NCBI GenBank assembly: GCA_003285105.1
Contig: CP030158.1
Location: 3,330,664-3,394,663 of the forward strand
DNA from: Roseithermus sacchariphilus
GTDB taxonomy: Bacteria > Bacteroidota > Rhodothermia > Rhodothermales > MEBIC09517
Direction of reading: 5' to 3'
Length of the DNA stretch: 64,000 nt
Shown: positions 32,248 through 40,530 of the stretch, piece after piece
Numbering within the stretch: position 1 is the stretch's first letter
How the letters are laid out: each line of letters starts with the position of its first letter
Notes under the pieces: model-generated
What the model was told of the DNA's origin: nothing
What the model saw: the letters and a program-made list of their open reading frames with translations, nothing else
Databases searched by the model: none
Made by a program: the position numbers and the translations under genes

Positions 32248-33501
32248 ATGCGACGCACCAAGCTTTCGTTTCCCAATGCGCAAGGGACCTCGCTGGCCGC
32301 CCGGTTGGATCTGCCGGCCGATGACGACCCGATCGGGCTGGCCGTGTTCGCGCATTGCTTCACCTGCTCGAAGAACCTGCACGCCGTCTCTCACATCAGC
32401 CGGGCGCTGGTGCAACAGGGATTCGGGGTGCTCGGCTTCGACTTCACGGGGATCGGGGAGAGCGAGGGTCGGTTTGCCGAGACGTCGTTTTCCTCGAACG
32501 TGCAGGACCTCGTCGCGGCCGCGGCGTTCCTGGAGCGGGAATGGGCCGCGCCCCGGATCCTCATCGGGCACTCGTTCGGCGGAACGGCCGTGTTGCATGC
32601 GGCCGGTCGCCTCCCGTCCGTGCGGGCCGTGGCGACCATCGGCGCGCCCTACGATCCGAAGCACGTCACCCACCTCTTCGACCGGTCGCTGGAGGCCATC
32701 GAGGCCGACGGGGAAGCCCGCGTCGACCTGGGCGGACGGCCGTTCACCATCACGAAGGCGTTCATCGAGGATCTGGAAGCTCACGATGTCGACGAGGTGA
32801 TTCGCTCCCTGAAGCGGGCGCTGCTGATCTTCCACTCCCCGGTCGATCAGATCGTGGGCATCGAGAATGCCGAGCGGATCTACCGCGCCGCCCGTCACCC
32901 GAAGAGCTTCATCTCGCTGGATACGGCCGATCACCTGCTGACGCAGGAAGCGGATGCCCGCTACGTCGGTGCCGTGCTGGCGGCCTGGGTGCGGAAGTAC
33001 ATCGACGTGCCGCAGGAGGAGGTCAAGCACCCGGAGCCGGCGGACAACGTCGTCGTGGCCCGCATCGGGGCCAGCGGGTATCGCACCGAGATCCTGGCGA
33101 ACGGCCACGCGCTGGTCGCCGACGAACCGCGCAGCGTGGGCGGGACGAACGCGGGGCCGACGCCCTACGATCTGCTCGTCGCCGGCCTGGGGGCCTGTAC
33201 CGCCATGACCCTCCGCATGTACGCCGACCGCAAGAAGTGGCCGCTCGACGGGGTGACCGTCCGCCTGAAGCACGAGAAGGTGCATGCCGAAGACTGCCTC
33301 GACGAGAACGGCCGCCCCAGGAAGATCGATCGCATCGAGCGGGTGCTGGACGTAGCGGGGGCGCTGGACGAGCCGCAGCGGCAGCGCCTCGTGGAGATCG
33401 CCAACCGCTGTCCCGTACACCGCACGCTGGAGGGGGACGTCCGGGTCGTCACCCGCCTGGAGGACGAAGCCGGCGGAGCGGAGCCGCCCGAGAGCGCGTG
33501 A
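32248..33501 (+). CDS. Alpha/beta hydrolase fused to an OsmC-like domain
   Basis: A 417-residue fusion. Residues 1 to about 255 are an alpha/beta hydrolase with nucleophile elbow LIGHSFGGTAVLHAA, an acid in HSPVDQIVGIENAERI and His in DTADHLLTQ. The rest is an OsmC/Ohr-like peroxiredoxin domain with its two reactive cysteines in GLGACTAMTLRMYADRK and ANRCPVHRTL. Such fusions are known and are linked to detoxification of organic peroxides or electrophilic esters. It stands alone, divergent from the tRNA unit and convergent with the universal stress protein gene. Confidence 0.9.
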   Translation: MRRTKLSFPNAQGTSLAARLDLPADDDPIGLAVFAHCFTCSKNLHAVSHISRALVQQGFGVLGFDFTGIGESEGRFAETSFSSNVQDLVAAAAFLEREWAAPRILIGHSFGGTAVLHAAGRLPSVRAVATIGAPYDPKHVTHLFDRSLEAIEADGEARVDLGGRPFTITKAFIEDLEAHDVDEVIRSLKRALLIFHSPVDQIVGIENAERIYRAARHPKSFISLDTADHLLTQEADARYVGAVLAAWVRKYIDVPQEEVKHPEPADNVVVARIGASGYRTEILANGHALVADEPRSVGGTNAGPTPYDLLVAGLGACTAMTLRMYADRKKWPLDGVTVRLKHEKVHAEDCLDENGRPRKIDRIERVLDVAGALDEPQRQRLVEIANRCPVHRTLEGDVRVVTRLEDEAGGAEPPESA

Positions 33502-33513
33502 CGCGCCGACCCG

Positions 33514-34470
33514 TCAGGCCGGCTGGAGCGGGGCCGGATCCGGGCGGGACGGGACGCCGGGCGGCAGGATCGGCCGGCGGGAGGGGGCGGCGGCCTTCTC
33601 CGGCCGTCGTACCGCCGCGTGGGTCGGCATGCGCAGCACGAGGACGGGGCAGGGGGCCGCGCTGGCGATGTGTTCGGTAAGGCTTCCGGCCGGGAAGTAC
33701 TTCGTGCGGCTCAGCGCCGGCGAGGCGAGCACGATCAGATCGGTGTGGTGCGATCGGGCAAACGACAGGATCTCCCGGGAGGGTTGTCCCTGTACCACGT
33801 GGAAGCGAATCCGGGCGTCGGCCGTGGCGCAGCCCGGCGGGGCCTCCGGTGGGATGACCTCGTGGCCTCCGACATGCCACTCCGGATCCATGACGTAGAG
33901 CAGGTCGACCTCGGCATGGAACCGGTGGGCGAGGGCTGCGGTGGTGTGCACCAGCGCTTCGGTTGGCTGAGAGAGATCCACCGGCAGCAGGATCTGCATG
34001 GGGCGGGAGGCCTCCGGGACGGCCGGATGCTGGGTGATGAGCACAGGACAGGGCGCCCCGCGCAATACCTCGGCCGCGACGCTGCCCAGCATGTGGGGCT
34101 GGTAATGATCCCCGTAGGGCGCCAGGACGATCAGGTCCACGCCGGCCCGCTGGGCATACTCCAGGATGACCGGCGCCGGCAGCAGCCCGCGGGCGTGCAG
34201 ACGGCGATGAGGCACGTCCGCCGCCTCGTGCCGCGCGATCATCGCCTGCATCTTGCGATCCGCCGTCGTCCAGAGCTGGCGGTAGTAGAGGTCCGGCTCC
34301 CGCGCGACCTCGTCCGAGGTACACACATGACTGCAGCCGAAGGAGGCCACGGCGTGCAGAAGATGCACCTCCGCGCCGTACCGGCGGGCCAGGGCGACGG
34401 CCTGCGTGTACGCGGCTTCCGCACCGGGTGAGAAATCCGTAGGATGCAGGATCGTGCGAATCTGTTGCAT
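33514..34470 (-). CDS. Tandem universal stress protein (UspA family)
   Basis: A 318-residue protein with two Usp domains. The first begins QQIRTILHPTDFSPGAEAAY and ends with LIVLAPYG...HMLGSVAAEVLRGAPCPVLI; the second begins MQILLPVDLSQPTEA and ends LIVLASPALSRTKYFPAGSL then ASAAPCPVLVLR. The GSxAxxxLRxAPCPVL pattern is the nucleotide-binding signature, weaker in domain two. A proline-rich tail follows. Upstream in-frame ATGs exist, but MQQIRTIL fits the family start. Divergent from a two-component system. Confidence 0.9.
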   Translation of the reverse strand: MQQIRTILHPTDFSPGAEAAYTQAVALARRYGAEVHLLHAVASFGCSHVCTSDEVAREPDLYYRQLWTTADRKMQAMIARHEAADVPHRRLHARGLLPAPVILEYAQRAGVDLIVLAPYGDHYQPHMLGSVAAEVLRGAPCPVLITQHPAVPEASRPMQILLPVDLSQPTEALVHTTAALAHRFHAEVDLLYVMDPEWHVGGHEVIPPEAPPGCATADARIRFHVVQGQPSREILSFARSHHTDLIVLASPALSRTKYFPAGSLTEHIASAAPCPVLVLRMPTHAAVRRPEKAAAPSRRPILPPGVPSRPDPAPLQPA

Positions 34471-34975
34471 GCCGCCACCCCTTGTCTGCCGTCGTGGGAG
34501 AGAACCGTTGATGCCGCCAATATAGCCGTGCGAGCACGGCCTGCCGTTCAGGTGCCGCCGTGTCTTCCTGTCAGGCAAATACCCCATTGGCTGTAGGGAA
34601 AATCCTGTTCTCCATGAATAACGTCTGGAATTGAAAAATTCATGACGCAACGGGCATTTCGGATAAAAAAATTATACTTGTTGTAACAATGGTGATGGAA
34701 TGGAAGGTCAGGCCTCCGTGGATTGCAGGTGCTGCCTCGTCGTCGATCTGGATCGGTGGTGCGCAGGGGGACGTGTCGCGGCCGACGGGCCGGGGCGTCG
34801 TGGAGGCACCTTACCGGGCGATGCGCGTATCCCTGAAAGGACAGGTCGGGTAATTCCCTACACCCGATCCGGTCCCGGTCGTCGTAGGCTTGTGAGAAGA
34901 GGAGGCTGGAGAGAGCGGAGAGTCTGCGAGACGCAGCCTGCAAGGGCGACGGGCGAACCCGTCGGGGGGCAGGGC
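34471..34975. promoter_or_regulatory. Divergent intergenic region between Usp and histidine kinase
   Basis: 505 bp with a marked A/T-rich core (34600-34700). A TATACTTG at 34673-34680 resembles the TAnnTTTG element and could start the kinase transcript. CAGGCAAA (34572-34579) recurs before the response regulator gene (37368-37375). A plus-strand ORF extension of the kinase from 34700 is arginine- and glycine-rich and unlikely to be real. Confidence 0.4.
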
Positions 34976-37342
34976 ATGGCAACAACGCAAACACGGGTAT
35001 CCCCGGACACCCGGGGGGAAGCCGGGCAGGAAGGAAGGGCCACCGGCCTGTGGCTCGATCCCCGGGGGCGTGTGGTGCATCTCGACGGCGCATGGCCCCC
35101 GTTCGTCCCGTTCCGCCCCGACGCCTTTCCCCGTCCGCTCGAGGACGTCCTCCACGCCGATCTGGTGCCCGTCGTGCGGGCGCTGCTCCAGGACGCGCTC
35201 GTCACAGCTGGCGCTGTCTGCCGCCCGGCCACGGTGGAAGGCGACCCCCACGAAGTCCGTCTGACGGCCCGGGCCGTCCGGCCCACGGAATCCGCTGCAC
35301 CCCTCGTACACCTCCTCCTGGAAGAACGAGACGACGTCCGGGACGTGGGCTTCGGGGAGCCGCTGCACGGAGACCCCGCACAGCACGAGACGGTCGATGC
35401 GCTGGCCTGCGGGCTGGAGCGCCTGCAGCGTTTCATCGCGGAGGAGAGCGACCGATACGACGCCTTGCAGCACCTGAACGAGGACCTCCAGCGCGTCACC
35501 CGACACCTCATGCAGATCCTCGACGAACGGGAGGTGCTCAACCGCGACTACCACCAGATCCTGACCGGACTGCACATCGCCGTGCTGTTCCTCGACGCCG
35601 ACCTGCGCGTCCGGCGCTGCTCGCCGCTGGCCGAGGCGCTGTTCTGCGCCGATGCCGGTGCGGGCAAGCCCCTGGTCGGGCAATCGGTGGCGGATCTGCG
35701 GCATGCCCTGGCGTACGAGGACCTGCCGGAAGACGTGCGGGGCGTCCTGGCCGACGGCCTCCCGCGCCGGCGTGAGGTGGCCGCGAAGACGGGCCGCTGG
35801 TACCAGGTGCTCGTGCATCCCGGTGCCGCGGAGGACGGGACGGTGACCGAGGTGCTCGTGGCCCTGCTGGACATCACCGAACGCAAGCAGATCGAGGCGG
35901 AATATCGCAGCAGCGAGGAACGCTGGCGCCGGCTTGTCCAGATGCATCCCGAGCCGATCCTGCTCACCGTGGACGGCGTCATCGTCTTCACCAATCAGGC
36001 GGGGGCGCGGGTCTTCGGAGGGGCCTCGGAGGACGACATCATCGGCCGTTCCGTGTTCGACTTCATCGTGCCGGAGCTGCACGACGTCTTCCGCCGGCGA
36101 CTCCGGCGCCTGCAACGCGGCCGTCCCACCGAGCCCTACGAGCATCAGCTCATCCGCCTCGACGGCGTGCGCCGGGACGTCATCGCTGCCTCCATTCCCG
36201 TCACGTACCAGGGCCGGCCGGCCGCCCAGACGGTCATCCGGGACATCACCCACCGCAAGCAGGTCGAGCGCGAGCTGCGGGAAGAGCGCAACTTCATCAC
36301 CGCGGTGCTCGATACCATCGACGCGCTGGTCGTCGTGCTGGACCGCGACGGGCGCATCGTACGCATGAACCAGGCCTGCGAGACGTTCAGCGGCTATGCC
36401 GAAGCCGAGGTGCTCGGCGAGGACCTGGTCGAGCGCTTCGTCCCGCCGGTGTGGCAGGAGCAGGCCCGGCGCTACCTGGCCGATCTGCGCGATGCCGGCA
36501 TACGGCAGCATCGGATCGAACGCCCGTGGCAGACCCGCTCGGGCGAGGTGCGGCTGGTAGCCTGGTCCACGACGACCCTCCCCGACGACTCCGGGCGGAC
36601 CCGCTTCATCATCGGCACGGGGCTCGACATCACGGAGCAGCGGCGGCTGGAGCAGGCCGTGCTGCACCTGACCGAGGAGGAGCGCCGGCGGTTCGGGCGG
36701 GACCTGCACGACGGCCTCGGGTCGCAACTGACGGGCATCGCCCTGCTGACCCGTAGCGTCATCCAGGACCTGCTGGCCGGGCAGGAGGTGCACGTGGAGG
36801 ATCTGGAAGAGATCAACCGGCTCGTCGTCCAGAGCGCCGAGATGGCCCGGGCGCTGGCGCAGGGGCTGAACCCGGTGCAGCTCGAGGAAGAAGGACTCGT
36901 CGCCGCGCTGCAGAGCCTCGTCGAGGGCATCGGTAAGCTGGCCGACACCGAGGGCGTCTTCGAGAGCCGCGTCTGCCGGGTGCCGCTGGACGTCAACACC
37001 GCCACGCAGCTGTACTGGATCGTGCAGGAAGCCGTTGGGAACGCCATGAAGCACGCCGGGGCCTCGCGGATCCGCGTGTGTCTGTGGGAGGAGCAGGCGG
37101 CCACGCCGCCCCGCCTGCACCTGCGCATCGAGGACGACGGCATCGGCTTCGATCTGAAACAGGCCGAGGCCGCCGGCATGGGGCTGCACACGATGCGCTA
37201 CCGCGCCCGGCTCACCGGGGCGCGCCTCCACATCGACAGCCGCCCCGGCCAGGGGACACGCATCACCTGCAGCATCGAAGTCCCGGGGCCGTACGGCCGC
37301 CTCGCGCCGGTCCCGGAGACCACGACCGAAGACGACCGCTGA
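34976..37342 (+). CDS. PAS-domain sensor histidine kinase (NarX/DegS type)
   Basis: A 788-residue kinase without clear membrane segments. Several PAS modules are visible: around residues 190-300, 310-430 (EERWRRLVQMHPEPILLTVDG) and 440-560 (FITAVLDTIDALVVVLDRDG). The HisKA_3 dimerisation motif RRFGRDLHDGLGSQLTGIAL holds the phospho-accepting His. The ATPase part shows YWIVQEAVGNAMKHAGAS (N box) and IEDDGIGFD then GMGLHTMRYRARL. It probably phosphorylates the LuxR-type regulator 147 bp downstream. ATG at 34976 chosen. Confidence 0.88.
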   Translation: MATTQTRVSPDTRGEAGQEGRATGLWLDPRGRVVHLDGAWPPFVPFRPDAFPRPLEDVLHADLVPVVRALLQDALVTAGAVCRPATVEGDPHEVRLTARAVRPTESAAPLVHLLLEERDDVRDVGFGEPLHGDPAQHETVDALACGLERLQRFIAEESDRYDALQHLNEDLQRVTRHLMQILDEREVLNRDYHQILTGLHIAVLFLDADLRVRRCSPLAEALFCADAGAGKPLVGQSVADLRHALAYEDLPEDVRGVLADGLPRRREVAAKTGRWYQVLVHPGAAEDGTVTEVLVALLDITERKQIEAEYRSSEERWRRLVQMHPEPILLTVDGVIVFTNQAGARVFGGASEDDIIGRSVFDFIVPELHDVFRRRLRRLQRGRPTEPYEHQLIRLDGVRRDVIAASIPVTYQGRPAAQTVIRDITHRKQVERELREERNFITAVLDTIDALVVVLDRDGRIVRMNQACETFSGYAEAEVLGEDLVERFVPPVWQEQARRYLADLRDAGIRQHRIERPWQTRSGEVRLVAWSTTTLPDDSGRTRFIIGTGLDITEQRRLEQAVLHLTEEERRRFGRDLHDGLGSQLTGIALLTRSVIQDLLAGQEVHVEDLEEINRLVVQSAEMARALAQGLNPVQLEEEGLVAALQSLVEGIGKLADTEGVFESRVCRVPLDVNTATQLYWIVQEAVGNAMKHAGASRIRVCLWEEQAATPPRLHLRIEDDGIGFDLKQAEAAGMGLHTMRYRARLTGARLHIDSRPGQGTRITCSIEVPGPYGRLAPVPETTTEDDR

Positions 37343-37489
37343 GCGCCACCCATCGGGAATCAGCCGACAGGCAAACGGACCGATCCCCCTATGACGCGTT
37401 GAAAGCCCTTCCCTAGCTTGTCGCCGGAAGACAAGCCCCGCGACGATCGTCTCCATCCGATCCATCCGGTTCCACACGGAGGTGACTCC

Positions 37490-38149
37490 ATGCCGAAGCA
37501 CATCTTCATCGTCGACGATCACCCCATCATGCGCAAGGGCTATCAGGCCCTGCTGAACCGGGAGCCGGACCTGCAGGTCTGTGGCGAGGCCGGCACGGCT
37601 GAGGAGGCCCTGGACCGCATCCCGCGCGTCACGCCGCAGCCGGATCTGGTGGTGGTCGACCTGTCGATGGAGGGGATGAGCGGCATCGAGCTGATCAAGC
37701 GGTTGCAGTCCTTCCGGCCGGATCTTCCGGTGCTCGTCGTGTCCATGCACGATGAGATGCTGTACGCGGAGCGGGCGGTGCGGGCCGGTGCACGCGGCTA
37801 CATCATGAAAAAAGAGGTCGATACCACGGTCATCCAGGCCATTCGCAAGATCCTCGGCGGGGGGTTCTACCTGAGCGAGCGGATGAACAACCACCTCATG
37901 CTCCAGTACCAGGGCGGCGGGATGCAGCACCGGAAGTCGCCCATCGAGCGCCTGAGCGACCGCGAGCTGGAGGTGTTCGAATTGCTCGGGCGCGGCTTCA
38001 GCACGCAGGAGATCGCCGAGGCGCTGCACATCAGCCCGAAGACGGTGGAGACGCATCGGGGCCGCATCAAGAGCAAGCTGGCCGTCCACTCCAGCACGGA
38101 GCTGCTCCAGCGGGCCGTGCAGTGGGCACAGGGCGTCGGGCTGCAGTGA
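37490..38149 (+). CDS. LuxR/NarL-type response regulator
   Basis: A 219-residue regulator. The receiver domain has the acidic pair in FIVDDHPIMRKG, the phosphorylation Asp in LVVVDLSMEGMSG and the Lys in ARGYIMKKEVD. The C-terminal helix-turn-helix reads LSDRELEVFELLGRGFSTQE then ISPKTVETHRGRIKSKL. Partner of the upstream kinase. GGAGGTGACTCC before the ATG is a good ribosome-binding site. Target genes unknown; the stress protein gene upstream is a candidate. Confidence 0.93.
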   Translation: MPKHIFIVDDHPIMRKGYQALLNREPDLQVCGEAGTAEEALDRIPRVTPQPDLVVVDLSMEGMSGIELIKRLQSFRPDLPVLVVSMHDEMLYAERAVRAGARGYIMKKEVDTTVIQAIRKILGGGFYLSERMNNHLMLQYQGGGMQHRKSPIERLSDRELEVFELLGRGFSTQEIAEALHISPKTVETHRGRIKSKLAVHSSTELLQRAVQWAQGVGLQ

Positions 38150-38255
38150 GCCGGCCGACTTGATCCGGAGGGATCGGTTTGCGAGCATAGCAGGTGGCGG
38201 AGCCGGCGTCGTCCGGCCGCCGCCCTCCGTTTCTGCCGCGAACCCGGGAGGCCCC

Positions 38256-39224
38256 ATGAGAGCCGTTATTGTAAGGAACGACCAGCTGGTGATCGACGCC
38301 TACCCGGACCCCGAGCCGGGGCCGCGCGAGGTGTGCGTGCGCGTCCATGCCACGGCGCTGAACCGGGCCGACCTGCTGCAACGGCGCGGGGCCTATCCGC
38401 CGCCCCCCGGCGCCAGCCCCATCCTGGGGCTGGAGATGGCCGGGGTGGTCGAGGCCGTTGGCGATGAGGTGGTGCGCTGGGAGGTGGGGGATCGGGTCTG
38501 CGGGTTGCTGGCCGGCGGAGGGTATGCCGAGCGGGCCGTCATCCACGAAGACCTGGCCCTGCCCATTCCCGACGGGCTGGGCTTCGAGGAAGCCGCGGCC
38601 ATCCCGGAGGTGTTCATGACGGCCTACCAGGCGCTGCACTGGCTGGGGCGCATCGAGGCCGGGGCGCACGTCCTCATCCACGCCGGGGCCAGCGGGGTCG
38701 GCACCGCAGCGATTCAACTCGCCCGGCTGGCGCAGGCCCATCCGTTCGTCACGGCCTCCCGGGGCAAGCTGCGGGCGTGTCTGGATCTGGGCGCCGAGGC
38801 CGCCATCGACTACCGCGAAGAGGATTTCGCTGCCCACGTGCGCGCGCTCACCGACGGCCACGGGGCCGGCCTCATCCTGGACGTCATCGGGGCGCCCTAC
38901 CTCGAGCCCAACCTCCGCGCCCTGGCGCTGGACGGGCGCATCGTCATGCTGGCCATGATGGGCGGTGCCGTGGTGGAGGGCTTCGACCTGAGGGCGCTCT
39001 TCGCCCGGCGGGGGCAACTCATCACCAGCACCCTGCGGAATCGCGATCTGGCCTACAAGATCGCGCTGGCCCGGGCGCTCGAGGATCACGCCTGGGAGGC
39101 CTTCGCCCGCGGCACCCTCCGCCCGGTCATCGACCGCATCTACGACTGGGAGGACGTCGAGGCGGCGCACCGGCGCATGGCGCAGAACCGCAACGTGGGC
39201 AAGATCGTGTTGCGGATCCGCTAG
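38256..39224 (+). CDS. NAD(P)H:quinone oxidoreductase (zeta-crystallin/QOR type)
   Basis: A 322-residue medium-chain dehydrogenase/reductase lacking the zinc ligands of alcohol dehydrogenases. Features include ALNRADLLQRRGAYPPPPG, GLEMAGVVEAVGDEV, the family's AAAIPEVFMTAYQAL and the NADPH-binding HAGASGVGTAAIQLAR. Similar to PIG3-type quinone reductases. Its TAG stop sits at the TA target site of an IS630 element; without the insertion the stop would still be TAG, so the protein is unchanged. Confidence 0.9.
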   Translation: MRAVIVRNDQLVIDAYPDPEPGPREVCVRVHATALNRADLLQRRGAYPPPPGASPILGLEMAGVVEAVGDEVVRWEVGDRVCGLLAGGGYAERAVIHEDLALPIPDGLGFEEAAAIPEVFMTAYQALHWLGRIEAGAHVLIHAGASGVGTAAIQLARLAQAHPFVTASRGKLRACLDLGAEAAIDYREEDFAAHVRALTDGHGAGLILDVIGAPYLEPNLRALALDGRIVMLAMMGGAVVEGFDLRALFARRGQLITSTLRNRDLAYKIALARALEDHAWEAFARGTLRPVIDRIYDWEDVEAAHRRMAQNRNVGKIVLRIR

Positions 39225-40436
39225 TGCCGTGTCAAGGATCATCTGCCGGGTAGGATGGTAGCTTCAACAATCGCTCACTCCTGAAGCTACTTCCTGCCAT
39301 GGCCAAAAAATACTGCGTCACGCTCAATGACAACGAACGTCAGCACCTCAATGGCCTCATTGAGCGGCGTTCAAAAAGCGCCTCGCCCGTCAAACGAGCC
39401 TTCATGCTGCTCAAAGCAGATCAGAGCCAGGGCGCACCGGCCTGGACCGATGAACGCATCGCCGAAAGCTACAACGTCAGTGTCCGAACCGTCGAGCGCT
39501 TACGCCGGCGCTTCATCGAAGAAGGCTTCGAGGTGGCTCTCTACGGCAAAAAACGCGAACCGGTTAAAGAGAAGATCTTCGACGGGCAGGTCGAGGCCCA
39601 TCTGGTGGCCCTGCGCTGTTCAGAGCCGCCGGAAGGCTTTGCCCGGTGGTCGCTTCGACTTCTGGCTGACCGTATGATCGAACTCGGTTACGTCGAATCG
39701 ATCTCGCATGAGAGCGTGCGGCAGTTGCTTAAAAAAACGAACTCAAGCCCTGGCGCGTTAAGTCGTGGGTAATTCCTCAAGCCGATGCCGCCTTCGTCTG
39801 CCAGATGGAGCAAGTGCTCGATGTCTACGCCCGGCCCTACGACCCGCTCCGACCGGTTGTGTGCCTCGATGAAGCCCGCAAGCAACTCATCAGCGAGGTG
39901 CGGCAGCCCTTCACGAGGGCCGACGGGGTGCGGCACGTGGATTACGAGTACAAACGCGAAGGGACCCGCACGCTCTATATGCTCTGCGAGCCGCTGGGCG
40001 GCTTCCGGAAGGTGCTCGTCACGGAGCGTCAGGACCGTTTGACGTGGGCTCGTGTGGTGGCCCACCTCGTTGAAGACCTCTATCCAGACGCCGAGACGAT
40101 CACGCTGGTTCAGGACAACCTCTCCGCGCACACCGTCTCGGCGCTCTACGAGGTCTTCGACGCCGAGCGCGCCCGGCGCATCGTGCGCAAGTTGGAGGTG
40201 GTCCCGACGCCGGTGCATGGTTCGTGGTTGAACATGGCCGAGATCGAGCTTTCGGTGCTGGTTCGTCAGGGTCTCTGTCGCCGCATCGGCAATGCATCGC
40301 AGTTAGAGGGCGAGATCGCCGCCTGGTACGAGGCGCGCAACGCAAAGCAGCGGGGTGTAGACTGGCAGTTCACCACGGCGGATGCGCGGGTGAAGTTGAA
40401 GCGGCTATACCCGTCGATTATAACTTGACGCAGCAC
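39224..40436 (+). mobile_element. Second IS630-family insertion sequence
   Basis: About 1,213 bp. The inverted repeats begin GTGCCGTGTCAAG at the left and, read inward, GTGCTGCGTCAAG at the right. The TA duplication lies at 39222-39223 and 40437-40438. Its transposase differs clearly from the copy at 29339, so it is another IS630 member. Confidence 0.9.
39299..40428 (+). CDS. IS630 transposase in two frames, probable -1 programmed frameshift
   Basis: Frame A starts MAKKYCVTLNDNERQHL and carries helix-turn-helix parts (ERIAESYNVSVRTVERLRRR). At a run of seven A residues followed by C (39731-39738) the frame moves by -1. Frame B continues NELKPWRVKSWVIP and gives the DDE core: VVCLDEARKQLISEV, LVQDNLSAHTVSALYE, and TPVHGSWLNMAEIELSVL. 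Without frameshifting frame A would stop at 39772. The fused product would be about 375 residues. Confidence 0.85.
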
Positions 40437-40473
40437 TAGGGCCGCCCCGGCACGCAGAGCGGGATAAAAAGGA

Positions 40474-40509
40474 TAAAAAAAGCCCCCGCCTCGAAGGGAG
40501 GCAGGGGCT
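40474..40509 (-). terminator. Terminator of the HtrA protease gene
   Basis: On the minus strand AGCCCCTGCCTC and GAGGCGGGGGCT form a stem with a five-base loop, followed by a run of seven T. It lies about 20 bp after the htrA stop. Confidence 0.9.
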
Positions 40510-40530
40510 GGATGGCCAGGCGGGGCCGCG

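Noticed and set aside
32248-33501. Hydrolase-OsmC fusion as a novel architecture
   Set aside because: This fusion is widespread in bacteria, so it is listed as a feature only.
34811-38257. A 1,148-residue minus-strand ORF across the kinase and response regulator
   Set aside because: It is antisense to two genes with clear catalytic motifs and is a product of high GC content. Its sequence is low-complexity and matches nothing.
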